From positions 1 to 14,059 of the forward strand of contig JASHVP010000053.1 of the NCBI GenBank assembly GCA_030044475.1: 14,059 nucleotides of DNA, read 5' to 3'. Positions 1-7,098 of this stretch are shown one piece after another. A program made the position numbers and the translations under genes. The notes beneath the pieces are model-generated. The model did not search any database, was not told the DNA's origin, and saw only the letters and a list, made by a program, of their open reading frames with translations. Positions within the stretch are counted from its first letter, which is position 1, and every line of letters starts with the position of its first letter. The stretch is from Thermoplasmata archaeon (GTDB taxonomy: Archaea; Thermoplasmatota; Thermoplasmata; Lutacidiplasmatales; UBA184).

Positions 1-1446
1 AAGCCCCTGGTCGGGGGCGTGCCGGTCGAGATCGCCGGCAGCACGCCGCCCGCCCCGGGGTCGCTCGGGAACGCCACCGACTCCTCGGGGGACGAGATCG
101 AGAACTCGCTCGACGTCGAGATGGCCGGCAGCCTCGCGCCGGGGGCGACCGTGGAGAACTTCTACTTCTCCGGCAGCCTGCTCGAGGGCGCGTTCACTTT
201 CGGGAATATCGCGGACTTCTTCGCGATGGACCTCGCCTCCGCCCTCTCGTTCGACTACGCCCCCGCCCACCTGGGCGTCGTCAGCGGGTCGTTCGGGCTG
301 CCGGACCTCAACGACTCGGCCTGGAACACCGTGCTGACCATCGCGGCCGGCACGGGGGTGACGGTCGTGATGGCGAGCGGGGACCAGGGGGACGCCCCCG
401 CTCAGTTCACGGACTACGGTCCGGACGGGCCGTGGCCCGTCTGGCCGGCCGTCGCCGCGTTCAACACGTCGGGCGCGCTGTCCGTCGGCGGGGTAACGGT
501 CGACCTCGCCGGCGCCCCCACGATGATCGTGAACGGAACGTCGATCAACGTCACCTTCGACCCGTCGGTGGGCAACGCGCCGGAGCCCCGGTTCAATTCG
601 ATGATCACCTGGTACGAGCAGCTGGACGGGCGGGTCGCGGGCTCCGAGGGAGGGATCGCGACCGCGAATTACCCCGAGCCGTGGTGGCAGTTCGATTCCG
701 CCGCCCAGCCGGCGATCGTGAATGCGACGATCAAGCAGGGTCTCTCGGCGCTCGGCCGGGCCGGCCCGGACCTGGCGATGCCGGCGAACAACACGATCGC
801 GTACGTGTTCAAGAACGCGACCGGGGTCCTCTTCTACGGCCTGCTCGAGGGGACGAGCATCGCCGCCCCGGTCCTGGCGGGGCTCCTGGCGGACGTGGTG
901 GCGGTCCGGTCGGCGACCCTCGGGACGTTCGCCCCGCTCGGGTTCCTCGACCCGGAGATCTACCGGATCGCGAGCTACTTCGCCGCGCACCCGAGCGAGG
1001 CGGGCGACGACCCGCTCTTCGACGTCACCCAGGGGTCGAACTACTTCTTCACCGCCGGACCGGGCTGGGACCCCGCCACCGGCTGGGGCGGGTTCCTCGC
1101 GCCGCTGTTCCTGGCGGCCGACCGCAACGTGACGATCTCGGACTACGCCTACAACGGCTCGACGCCGACCCTGCCCCCGCCGACGACCTCGGCGTCGTCC
1201 TCGTTCCCGTGGACGACGGTCTATCTGATCCTCGCGGTCGGCGTGATCGCCGCGATCGTCCTCGTCGTCGTCGCCGCTCGCCCCCGGCGGGGCCGGCCCG
1301 GCGCCGCGGGGGCCCCGTTCGGCGCTCCCCCGGCGGGGGCGTCCGGCGGAGGGGCGGCCGCCTCCGGGGCGACGTTCCTCTGCCCGTACTGCGGGGGGGC
1401 ACGGCCGGCGGAGCCGGTCCGTTGTCCCCACTGCGGCCGACTGTAG
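1..1446 (+). CDS. Sedolisin-family (S53) serine-carboxyl protease, membrane-anchored, 5' partial
   Basis: The reading frame is open from base 1, so the true start, signal peptide and probably the propeptide lie upstream; the in-frame GTG at 19 is internal. Counting from that GTG, the S53 catalytic set is visible: Glu28 and Asp32 in an E-x3-D motif (EIENSLDVE), the oxyanion Asp122 in ASGDQGD, and the nucleophile Ser280 in EGTSIAAP. Asp335 (DVTQGSN) and the GWDPATGWG stretch around 351 match the C-terminal calcium site. These enzymes cut proteins outside the cell, usually at acidic pH. After a Thr/Ser/Pro linker come one membrane helix (about 400-421), a Gly/Ala/Pro-rich stretch and a four-Cys zinc ribbon (Cys455, 458, 469, 472). 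The predicted topology is catalytic domain outside and zinc ribbon in the cytoplasm. It converges on scpB with a 16-bp gap. The family call is firm; the substrate is unknown. Confidence 0.93.
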   Translation, partial: KPLVGGVPVEIAGSTPPAPGSLGNATDSSGDEIENSLDVEMAGSLAPGATVENFYFSGSLLEGAFTFGNIADFFAMDLASALSFDYAPAHLGVVSGSFGLPDLNDSAWNTVLTIAAGTGVTVVMASGDQGDAPAQFTDYGPDGPWPVWPAVAAFNTSGALSVGGVTVDLAGAPTMIVNGTSINVTFDPSVGNAPEPRFNSMITWYEQLDGRVAGSEGGIATANYPEPWWQFDSAAQPAIVNATIKQGLSALGRAGPDLAMPANNTIAYVFKNATGVLFYGLLEGTSIAAPVLAGLLADVVAVRSATLGTFAPLGFLDPEIYRIASYFAAHPSEAGDDPLFDVTQGSNYFFTAGPGWDPATGWGGFLAPLFLAADRNVTISDYAYNGSTPTLPPPTTSASSSFPWTTVYLILAVGVIAAIVLVVVAARPRRGRPGAAGAPFGAPPAGASGGGAAASGATFLCPYCGGARPAEPVRCPHCGRL

Positions 1447-1462
1447 GGGCGGATCCCCGTCG

Positions 1463-2074
1463 CTAGGCTGCCGGAGGGGCGGCGGGTTCCGGGGACGCCC
1501 CCGGTTCGGGTTCGGACGGAGGCGCGGGCGCCGCGGGGTCGACCGCCCCGGACGGGGGCGGGACCCCCAGCTTCTGCTCCAGGAAGCGCCGGATCTCCTC
1601 GGGTCGACTCGAGGCGATCCCGAAGTACTCCGCGAACCGCCGGGTGGTCGTGAGCTCCAGGGTCGAACCCTTCGGCTCCGTCCGGACGAGCCCGAGGCCG
1701 CGCAGGTGCTGGACCTCCTCGTAGGCGACGTCGCCGATCATCCGGACGAGCACGCTCTGCAGGAGCGGCTGGTGGTACGCGACGAGGGTGAGCGCCTTCA
1801 CCGTCCGGGGCGCCATCTCGACCGGCGTCACCGAGTGGACCGTCGCGACGTACGGCTCCCGGAGCTGGAGGGCGTACCGGTCCCCGACCCGGCGGACCTC
1901 GAGCGCCGACTGGCGGTTCTCGTAGGTCTGCTCGAGCGTCTTCACGGCCCGCTGGACCGGACGCGGGTCGTCCCGCTGCAGCGCGTCGGCGACCTCCTTC
2001 GCGCTGAGCGGCTTCCCGGCGGCGAACAGGATCGCTTCGACCTCGAGCACGAGGTCGTCGAGCTTCGACGGCAT
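1463..2074 (-). CDS. scpB: ScpB, segregation and condensation protein B
   Basis: This 203-residue protein has the two winged-helix domains of ScpB (about residues 6-78 and 85-165). It opens with the typical LVLEVEAILFAAGKPLSAKE stretch and ends the second domain with the family pattern TTRRFAEYFGI (143-153). ScpB dimers bind the middle of the kleisin ScpA and regulate the SMC ATPase ring that compacts and separates chromosomes. Residues after about 170 form a Pro/Ala/Glu-rich, probably disordered tail. The ATG lies 3 bp after the scpA stop, with a GGAGG 11 nt upstream of it (2086-2090), so it is the third gene of the smc-scpA-scpB operon. The length is normal for the family and no damage is visible. 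Confidence 0.93.
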   Translation of the reverse strand: MPSKLDDLVLEVEAILFAAGKPLSAKEVADALQRDDPRPVQRAVKTLEQTYENRQSALEVRRVGDRYALQLREPYVATVHSVTPVEMAPRTVKALTLVAYHQPLLQSVLVRMIGDVAYEEVQHLRGLGLVRTEPKGSTLELTTTRRFAEYFGIASSRPEEIRRFLEQKLGVPPPSGAVDPAAPAPPSEPEPGASPEPAAPPAA

Positions 2075-2077
2075 CGG

Positions 2078-3037
2078 TTACGGTTCCTCCGCGAGCGGGC
2101 GGCGGGCCTCGGCCGTGCGGACGACCAGCACCGGGGAGACCGCGACGGTCTCCTGGCGGAGCTCGACCGACCGCTCGCGGGCGAGGAACAGCACCGCGAG
2201 CAGGAGCGCGACCAGGTGATCCCGACCGCTCTTCGGGTCCCACAGGTCGAGGAACGGGAACGGTTCCCCGAGCGGACGGCGGAGGATCTCCTCCCACGCG
2301 TCCGACAGCTCGCGCTCGGGGATGTCGCCGTGCACGAGGACCTCGGGAGGCGCGCGTTGCTCCTCGCGGAGCCGCTCGCGCAGCGCCTCGACCCGGAGCG
2401 CCCGGCGGGCGTCCTCCTCGGCCGCGCCGAACGCCCGGACCAGTTCCAGGAGCGACACCGGCCGGACCTCGGGGTGGCGGACCATCTCGAGGAGCGGAGG
2501 GGCGTCGCCGGCCGACAGGACGGCCGTCGTCACGTCGACCGCCTCCGGGGTCTCGAGGAGCGGCAGGTAGCCGTCCTCCGGCGCGAGCTCCCCCGCCGCG
2601 GGGTCGTCGGCCGGATCGGCGGACGCCCGGGTCCGAAGGACCTCTTCCGACTGGAGGTAGAGGATGCTCCACGCCATGTAGAGCAAGCGGCCGGCGATCG
2701 CGAAGTTGACCGCGCCCTCGGAACGGACCCGCTCGAGGTACGCTTGGGTGAATTTCGCGAGGTCGATCTCCCAGGGGTCGAACCGCTCCTCCATCACGAG
2801 CTCGAAGAGGAGCGCCGTCGCCTTCTGGACCGGATCGGGGATCACGAGGTGGACGCCGTCCTTCAGGTCCTCCACCAGGGCGAGGTAGCGGGCGAGCAGG
2901 GCCGAGCTGTCCTCGTCCTCGCCGAGCAGCGAGCGGTGGAAGATGAGGTACCGGAACATCTGTTCGGCGGCGTCCCGGGGGACGGCCGGGGCGGCGTCGT
3001 CGGGCGGAGGCACGGGGGCCGCGAGGTCGCCGCTCAC
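2078..3037 (-). CDS. scpA: ScpA, kleisin subunit of the SMC condensin complex
   Basis: The open frame runs far upstream inside smc, but translation most likely starts at the GTG at 3037. This GTG overlaps the smc stop as GTGA and has a GGAGG (3042-3046) 4 nt upstream, giving 319 residues. The N-terminal helical region carries the ScpA signature FDPWEIDLAKFTQAYLERV (86-104), followed by the helix IAGRLLYMAWSILYLQSEEV (114-133). An acidic linker follows, and the C-terminus has a winged-helix domain (about 245-305, DHLVALLLAVLFLARERSVEL). In the family, the N-terminal part binds the neck of one SMC subunit and the C-terminal winged helix caps the head of the other, closing the ring. The first 20 or so residues are Pro/Ala-rich and not conserved, so an internal start is possible but less supported. 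Confidence 0.93.
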   Translation of the reverse strand: MSGDLAAPVPPPDDAAPAVPRDAAEQMFRYLIFHRSLLGEDEDSSALLARYLALVEDLKDGVHLVIPDPVQKATALLFELVMEERFDPWEIDLAKFTQAYLERVRSEGAVNFAIAGRLLYMAWSILYLQSEEVLRTRASADPADDPAAGELAPEDGYLPLLETPEAVDVTTAVLSAGDAPPLLEMVRHPEVRPVSLLELVRAFGAAEEDARRALRVEALRERLREEQRAPPEVLVHGDIPERELSDAWEEILRRPLGEPFPFLDLWDPKSGRDHLVALLLAVLFLARERSVELRQETVAVSPVLVVRTAEARRPLAEEP

Positions 3038-6000
3038 CGGGCCTCCAGCGGCACCGGCGCCTCGGGCGCCCGCGCGTTCTCCCGGTTCTCGACATCGTGG
3101 ATGTCGTCGAGGTGGATGCCGACGACGTGGGAGCAGCCGTCGCCCCGCATCGTCACCCCGAAGAGGTGGTGCGCGAACTTGAGCGTCACCTTGCGGAGCG
3201 AGATGACGACGAACTGGGCCCGCTCCGAATTGCGCCGGAGCAGCCGCCCGACGTACTCCGCGTTGAGCCCGTCCAGCGACATGTCGACCTCGTCGAAGAC
3301 GTAGAGCGGGCTCGGGTCGTACCGCTGCATCGCGAAGATGAACGCGAGGCTCGCGAGCGACTTCTCGCCCCCGGAGAGCTGCTCCAGCCGGGTCACCGTC
3401 TTCCCGACCGGCCGGGCCTTGATCAGGAGGCCGCCCGCGAGCGGGTCGGTCGGCGACTCGAGCGCGATCTCCCCGTCCCCGCCGGCCGAGAGCTCCCCGT
3501 AGATCGTCCGGAAGTTCTCGTTGACCTGCCCGACGACCTGCGTGATCTTCTCCCGCTTCTTCGTCTCGATCTCCCCGACGAGGGCGAGCAGATCGGCCTT
3601 CTCGGTCCCGAGGCGGTCGACCTCGCGGGCGAAGTCGTCCGCGCGCGCCTTCTCCGCGTCGTACTCCTCCACCGCCCGCTGGTTCACGTCCCCGAGCGCC
3701 AGGATCTGCTGGTCGAGGGTCGCGAGGCGTCGCTTCAGCTCGTCGACCGACATCGGGGTCTCGTCCGCGGGGGGGTCGGGGAACTGGCGGAGGGCTTCGT
3801 TCAGCTCGGCGAGGTGCTGGCTCGCCTGCGCCAGACGGGTCTCCTCCTGAACGAGGAGCGCCCGGCGGGTCTCGAGGTTCGTGACGACCTTGGCGAGCGA
3901 CTCGGTGACCGTGAGGCGTTCCTGGTCGAGGGTGCGCTTCCGCTCGCTCTGCGCCTTCGCCGCCTCGCCGTGCTTCGCCTCCACGGACTTCAGCGCCTGG
4001 AGGGCCGCGCCCGCCTCGCGGACGAGCGTCTCCGTGGACGCGACCTCCTCGGCGCGGGCCGTCGCCTCGGCGCGGGCGGCCGCGAGCTCCTTCTCGTGGC
4101 CGGCGAGGTTCTGGGCGAGCGCGACGAGCGAGGCGCGGACCGACTCGAGCTCCCCGTTGACGCGGACCCGCTCCTCCTGGGTCGTCTGGACCGTCTGCTG
4201 CAGGGTCCGCAGCCGGACGGAGATCGCCTCGGGCAGCTGGGCGAGGTACGCCTCCTGGGCGGATCGGATCTCGGCCGTGGCCGCCTCGATCTCGCCGGCG
4301 AGCCGGCGTTCCGCCTCGGTCGCTCCGGCGAGCGCCGTGGACGCCTTCTCCTGCTCGGCGACGACCGTGCGCACGCGGTCCTTCGCGGCGGCGAGCCGCT
4401 CCCGGGCGGCCCCGAGGTCCTTCGCGAACGCGTCCCGGGTCGACCGGTGCGCCTGATCCTGGATCGAACGGGTGGAGAGCTCCTCGGCGACCGTCTGGAT
4501 CCGAGCGGCGACCTTCGCGAGCTCCTGCCGGGCGGCGACCTCCGCCGCGCCCTTCTCGCGGAGCTCCTCCCCGAGCCGCTTCAGCTCGACGGCGCTGTCG
4601 GCGCCGCGGCCCTGGCTGGTCGGGTCGAGATACCCGCCCGAGATCGCGCCCGTCGCCTCGATGAGGTCGCCCGCCAGCGTCACGAGCCGGACCCCGCCCA
4701 TCTGGGCCCGGGCTCGGGCGAGGTCGTCCATGACGACCGTCTCCCCGAAGACGTACCAGAACGCCGGCCGGAGCGGCTCGTCGAACCGCACGAGGTCGAT
4801 GGCGAACCCCTGGGCCCCCGCCCCCTTCGCGACGACGAGCGACTTCCCGTGGGGGCGGCCGGCGAGCATCTTGTTGAGCGGCAGGAAGGTCGCGCGGCCG
4901 CGCTTCTCCGCGCGGAGGAGTTGGATGCACTGCTCGGCGACCTGGTCGGTCTCGACCACGAGCGCCTGGAACCGATTGCCGCCGGCGACCTGGAGCGCGG
5001 TCTTCACCTTCGGGTCGAACTCGGCCAGCTCCTCGACGGTGCCGCGGATGCCGGGGACCTGGCCCAGGTTCCGCTGCGAGAGGAGGTAGTCGACGGCGGC
5101 GAGCTGGTTCGGGCGCGCCCCCGACTCCGTCCGGGCCTTGAGCCGGGCGTCGAGCGCGAGGTAGCGTCGGTTCAGTTCGGTGACCTCCCGGGAGAGGCGG
5201 GCGACCTCCGCCGTGAGGGCCTGCTCCTTCGACTTGAGCTGGAAGAGCTCCTTCTGCAGTTCGCCGGTCGCCGCGCCCGGGCGGCCGGCGCCGCCGGGAG
5301 CGGTCTCCTTCACGCGGAGCTCGAGGTCCCGCACCTCGACCTCGCGTTCGCGGAGGTCGTCCTCGGCCTGGGCCTGCGCGCGCTCCGAGGCGAGCACCGT
5401 GGCGTTCGCGGTCTCCCGGGAGCGGACCGCGGCCTCCCACTTTCCGCGTCGCGCCTCCTGCGACCGCTCGAGCTCGAGCTGGCGCTTCCGGGCGGCGGCG
5501 AGCCGGCTCGGGGTCGCACCCGGAGCTCCGGTCGCCTCCTGGATCTGCTGCTGGTCGGCCTCGGCCTTCGCCTCCAGGTCGGAGAGGTTCCGGGCGAGCT
5601 TCCCCTCCTGGCCCTTCAGCGTCGACTCCTGGACTCGGTCCGCCTTCACGACCCGGGCGAGCTCCTCGACCCGCGCCGCGATCCCCTCGACCGCCTCCTT
5701 CAGGTGGTCGAGCGTCTGCTCCTGGCGGGCGAACGCGATCCGCTTCTCGTCGAGCTCCTGCCGGAACCGGACCGCGGCCGCGCCGCCCGCCTCGGCGATC
5801 TCCCGTTCGAGACGGTCGATCTCGGTCGCCAGCTCCGACTGCCGCCCGGCGAGCGTGGCCCGCTCGGCGTCGAGCCGCTCGATGTCGGCCCGGACGACCG
5901 CGACCTGTTTCTCGCAGGTGGCGGCCTCCTGCTCGGCGAGGCGGTGGCCGGCGCGGGCGAGCTGCGCCTCCGACCGACGCCGGTCGTCCTGGAGCTGCTT

Positions 6001-6663
6001 GAACTGGATCGCCTGGAGCCGTTGGCCCTCCAGCGCTGAGAGCCGGCCCCGGATGTCCCCCAGCAGGGTCTGGATCCGCGTGAGGTTCCCATCGAGGTCG
6101 GTCCGCTTCGTGGCGGCCCGCTCGAGCTCGTCGTCGTACTGGCTGATCCCGGCGAGCCGCTCGACCAGGCCGCGTCGCGGCACGGGGCCCATCGTGACGA
6201 CCTTGTTGACGTCGCCCTGCTGGACGAGGTTGTAGCCGTCGCCCGAAAGACGGGCGTGCGAGAGGACGGAGTCGATCTCCGTCTGGGTCGTCCGCTTTCC
6301 GTTGACGTAGAAGTACGAGTAGTACCCGTCCGGGTCGCTCGGCGCGAGCTTCACGTACCGCGTGACCTCGACCTCGGCCGCGTCGACCGGGAGGAGCCGG
6401 TCGGCGTTGTCGAAGACGAGCGAGACCTCGCACTCCGTCGCCGCCTTCTTCGACGCCCCGCCGTTGAAGAACAGGTGCGTGAGGCGCTCCGCGCGGAGCG
6501 CCTTCGAGCTCGTCGGACCGAGCACGAAGAGGATCGCGTCCGAGATGTTCGACTTGCCCATCCCGTTGGGCCCGGCGACCCCCGTGAACCCGGGCTGGAA
6601 CGGGATCTCGGCGGCCCCGGCGAACGACTTGAAATTGCGGAGCTTGATCCGTTTCAGGTACAT
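3034..6663 (-). CDS. smc: SMC, chromosome-condensation ATPase
   Basis: This 1209-residue protein has the full SMC layout. Walker A is GPNGMGKS (31-38) in the N-terminal head. A Gln-rich coiled coil runs from about 165 to 515. The hinge spans about 520-680 and includes VPGIRGTVEEL (from 536) and ends near AISGGYLDP. A second coiled coil (about 690-1040) leads to the C-terminal head with signature LSGGEK (1096-1101), Walker B YVFDEVD (Asp1124, Glu1125) and the D-loop (SLD, 1129-1131). SMC dimers bound by ScpA and ScpB hydrolyse ATP to compact and segregate chromosomal DNA. Most SMCs have Ser or Ala where Met35 sits in Walker A; the catalytic Lys37 and Ser38 are intact. It is the first gene of the smc-scpA-scpB operon. 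The ATG at 6663 fits the conserved MYLKRIKLRNFKSF start. No classical ribosome-binding site precedes it, only a tandem GGGCGGAAC-type repeat. Confidence 0.97.
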   Translation of the reverse strand: MYLKRIKLRNFKSFAGAAEIPFQPGFTGVAGPNGMGKSNISDAILFVLGPTSSKALRAERLTHLFFNGGASKKAATECEVSLVFDNADRLLPVDAAEVEVTRYVKLAPSDPDGYYSYFYVNGKRTTQTEIDSVLSHARLSGDGYNLVQQGDVNKVVTMGPVPRRGLVERLAGISQYDDELERAATKRTDLDGNLTRIQTLLGDIRGRLSALEGQRLQAIQFKQLQDDRRRSEAQLARAGHRLAEQEAATCEKQVAVVRADIERLDAERATLAGRQSELATEIDRLEREIAEAGGAAAVRFRQELDEKRIAFARQEQTLDHLKEAVEGIAARVEELARVVKADRVQESTLKGQEGKLARNLSDLEAKAEADQQQIQEATGAPGATPSRLAAARKRQLELERSQEARRGKWEAAVRSRETANATVLASERAQAQAEDDLREREVEVRDLELRVKETAPGGAGRPGAATGELQKELFQLKSKEQALTAEVARLSREVTELNRRYLALDARLKARTESGARPNQLAAVDYLLSQRNLGQVPGIRGTVEELAEFDPKVKTALQVAGGNRFQALVVETDQVAEQCIQLLRAEKRGRATFLPLNKMLAGRPHGKSLVVAKGAGAQGFAIDLVRFDEPLRPAFWYVFGETVVMDDLARARAQMGGVRLVTLAGDLIEATGAISGGYLDPTSQGRGADSAVELKRLGEELREKGAAEVAARQELAKVAARIQTVAEELSTRSIQDQAHRSTRDAFAKDLGAARERLAAAKDRVRTVVAEQEKASTALAGATEAERRLAGEIEAATAEIRSAQEAYLAQLPEAISVRLRTLQQTVQTTQEERVRVNGELESVRASLVALAQNLAGHEKELAAARAEATARAEEVASTETLVREAGAALQALKSVEAKHGEAAKAQSERKRTLDQERLTVTESLAKVVTNLETRRALLVQEETRLAQASQHLAELNEALRQFPDPPADETPMSVDELKRRLATLDQQILALGDVNQRAVEEYDAEKARADDFAREVDRLGTEKADLLALVGEIETKKREKITQVVGQVNENFRTIYGELSAGGDGEIALESPTDPLAGGLLIKARPVGKTVTRLEQLSGGEKSLASLAFIFAMQRYDPSPLYVFDEVDMSLDGLNAEYVGRLLRRNSERAQFVVISLRKVTLKFAHHLFGVTMRGDGCSHVVGIHLDDIHDVENRENARAPEAPVPLEAR
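3042..3046 (-). promoter_or_regulatory. Ribosome-binding site for scpA
   Basis: On the minus strand this reads GGAGG, 4 nt before the GTG at 3037. It lies inside the last codons of smc and decides the scpA start, because the scpA frame stays open for kilobases upstream. The site and the GTGA overlap point to translational coupling of scpA to smc. Confidence 0.7.
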
Positions 6664-6668
6664 CGACC

Positions 6669-6688
6669 GTTCCGCCCGGTTCCGCCCG
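6669..6688. repeat. Tandem 10-bp direct repeat upstream of smc start
   Basis: Two perfect head-to-tail copies of gttccgcccg (plus strand) occupy 6669-6678 and 6679-6688. Read along the smc strand they are CGGGCGGAAC twice, ending 5 nt before the ATG. This is where a ribosome-binding site would be. The repeat could bind a regulator or form part of the mRNA leader, or it may be chance in GC-rich DNA. The repeat is seen directly; any function is inference. Confidence 0.6.
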
Positions 6689-6761
6689 ATCGGTCTCCCG
6701 TCGCCGAAATGCGCCCGTTTGTCGGACGGTTGTCGGCGCGGCTCCCCGAGCCCTGTCCGCC

Positions 6762-6777
6762 ATATATAACTCTGCGG
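6762..6777 (-). promoter_or_regulatory. Archaeal TATA-box promoter of the smc operon
   Basis: The AT-only stretch atatataa (6762-6769) stands out in very GC-rich DNA. On the minus strand it reads TTATATAT, preceded by the purine-rich GCAGAG (about 6770-6775), which suits a BRE element. With the usual 25-bp spacing, transcription would begin near 6740, giving an smc leader of about 75 nt. The core is nearly symmetric, but the only gene at a sensible distance on this side is smc. The left end of the insertion sequence begins about 15-20 bp farther upstream. Confidence 0.65.
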
Positions 6778-6779
6778 TC

Positions 6780-6787
6780 GGACGGGT
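6780..6787. repeat. Left copy of 8-bp direct repeat (candidate target-site duplication)
   Basis: The sequence ggacgggt recurs exactly at 8470-8477 beyond the other end of the element. Eight-bp duplications are typical of IS6-type elements. Here three bases (tct, 6788-6790) separate the repeat from the perfect inverted repeat, whereas on the right it abuts directly. The exact element boundary is therefore uncertain by 3 bp, and a chance match in GC-rich DNA is not excluded. Confidence 0.6.
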
Positions 6788-6790
6788 TCT

Positions 6791-6806
6791 GTTCAGAATC
6801 GGGTGG
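6791..6806 (+). repeat. Left terminal inverted repeat of the IS
   Basis: The sequence gttcagaatcgggtgg is the exact reverse complement of 8454-8469. Extending 3 bp outward (tct on the left versus tcc on the right) keeps two of three matches; inward the match stops immediately. A short internal palindrome (ttctg-tt-cagaa, 6788-6799 with its neighbour base) overlaps the left end only. Confidence 0.88.
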
Positions 6807-7098
6807 CGGAGGGGTCACAAAATTTCGCTGTTCGGCTAACGGGTGATTCGGAAGAGTCTCCGAGAGGAGCGGCCGGACCGGTGGCACCGTTCAATACGCA
6901 TTGGCTTGTCCGACAAATGGACCGGAGCGGTCGGGGAAGTCCCCGATCGCCGCCGAACACCGGTGGCCGGACAGTTGGACCGGTACAAGTGTCTGACACG
7001 TCGATCGGGGCGGCTCGAACGGCACCGTTCACCGTTCATCGGGTGCGAAAGAGGTACGACTCGCCGATCCGCTCGCTTCGGTACCGGAGGTTCGGGGG
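6807..7098 (+). other. Noncoding left segment of the IS with repeats and hairpins
   Basis: No convincing gene lies here; the several open frames are mutually overlapping and resemble no family I know. It contains three copies of ggaccgg (6875-6881, 6919-6925, 6977-6983), two of them within a longer imperfect repeat (6910-6925 and 6967-6983). An 11-bp direct repeat ggcaccgttca occurs at 6883-6893 and 7021-7031. An imperfect hairpin has 11-bp arms at 6927-6937 and 6940-6950, with one G-T pair. The 11-bp palindrome gtgtctgacac lies at 6989-6999. An AT-rich patch (acaaaattt, about 6817-6825) is the only weak promoter-like sequence. The segment may hold transposase-binding sites or the transposase leader, which is inference. 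Confidence 0.5.
7086..7090 (+). promoter_or_regulatory. Ribosome-binding site of the transposase
   Basis: GGAGG lies 8 nt before the ATG at 7099, supporting that start over any upstream codon. I see no clear TATA box within the preceding 100 bp. Confidence 0.65.

Noticed and set aside
1221..3095. 624-codon minus-strand frame across scpB and scpA
   Set aside because: Arg/Pro/Gly-rich shadow of scpA and scpB, with no recognisable motif.
3097..6039. 980-codon open frame on the plus strand
   Set aside because: It lies antisense to smc, has the Leu/Arg/Glu/Asp-rich composition of a GC-driven shadow frame, and matches no domain. smc on the other strand is unmistakable.
2078..6763. Single 1561-codon open frame on the minus strand spanning smc and scpA
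   Set aside because: Only its last 319 codons resemble a protein (ScpA). The rest is the out-of-frame shadow of smc, rich in Arg, Pro and Gly.
6761..6770. TATA box acting in the plus direction
   Set aside because: The core is nearly palindromic, but no plus-strand gene starts within 300 bp, the IS begins in between, and the purine-rich side suits the minus direction.
6989..6999. Palindrome gtgtctgacac as an operator
   Set aside because: It is a single short palindrome with no partner gene or second copy; kept only as part of the IS leader description.
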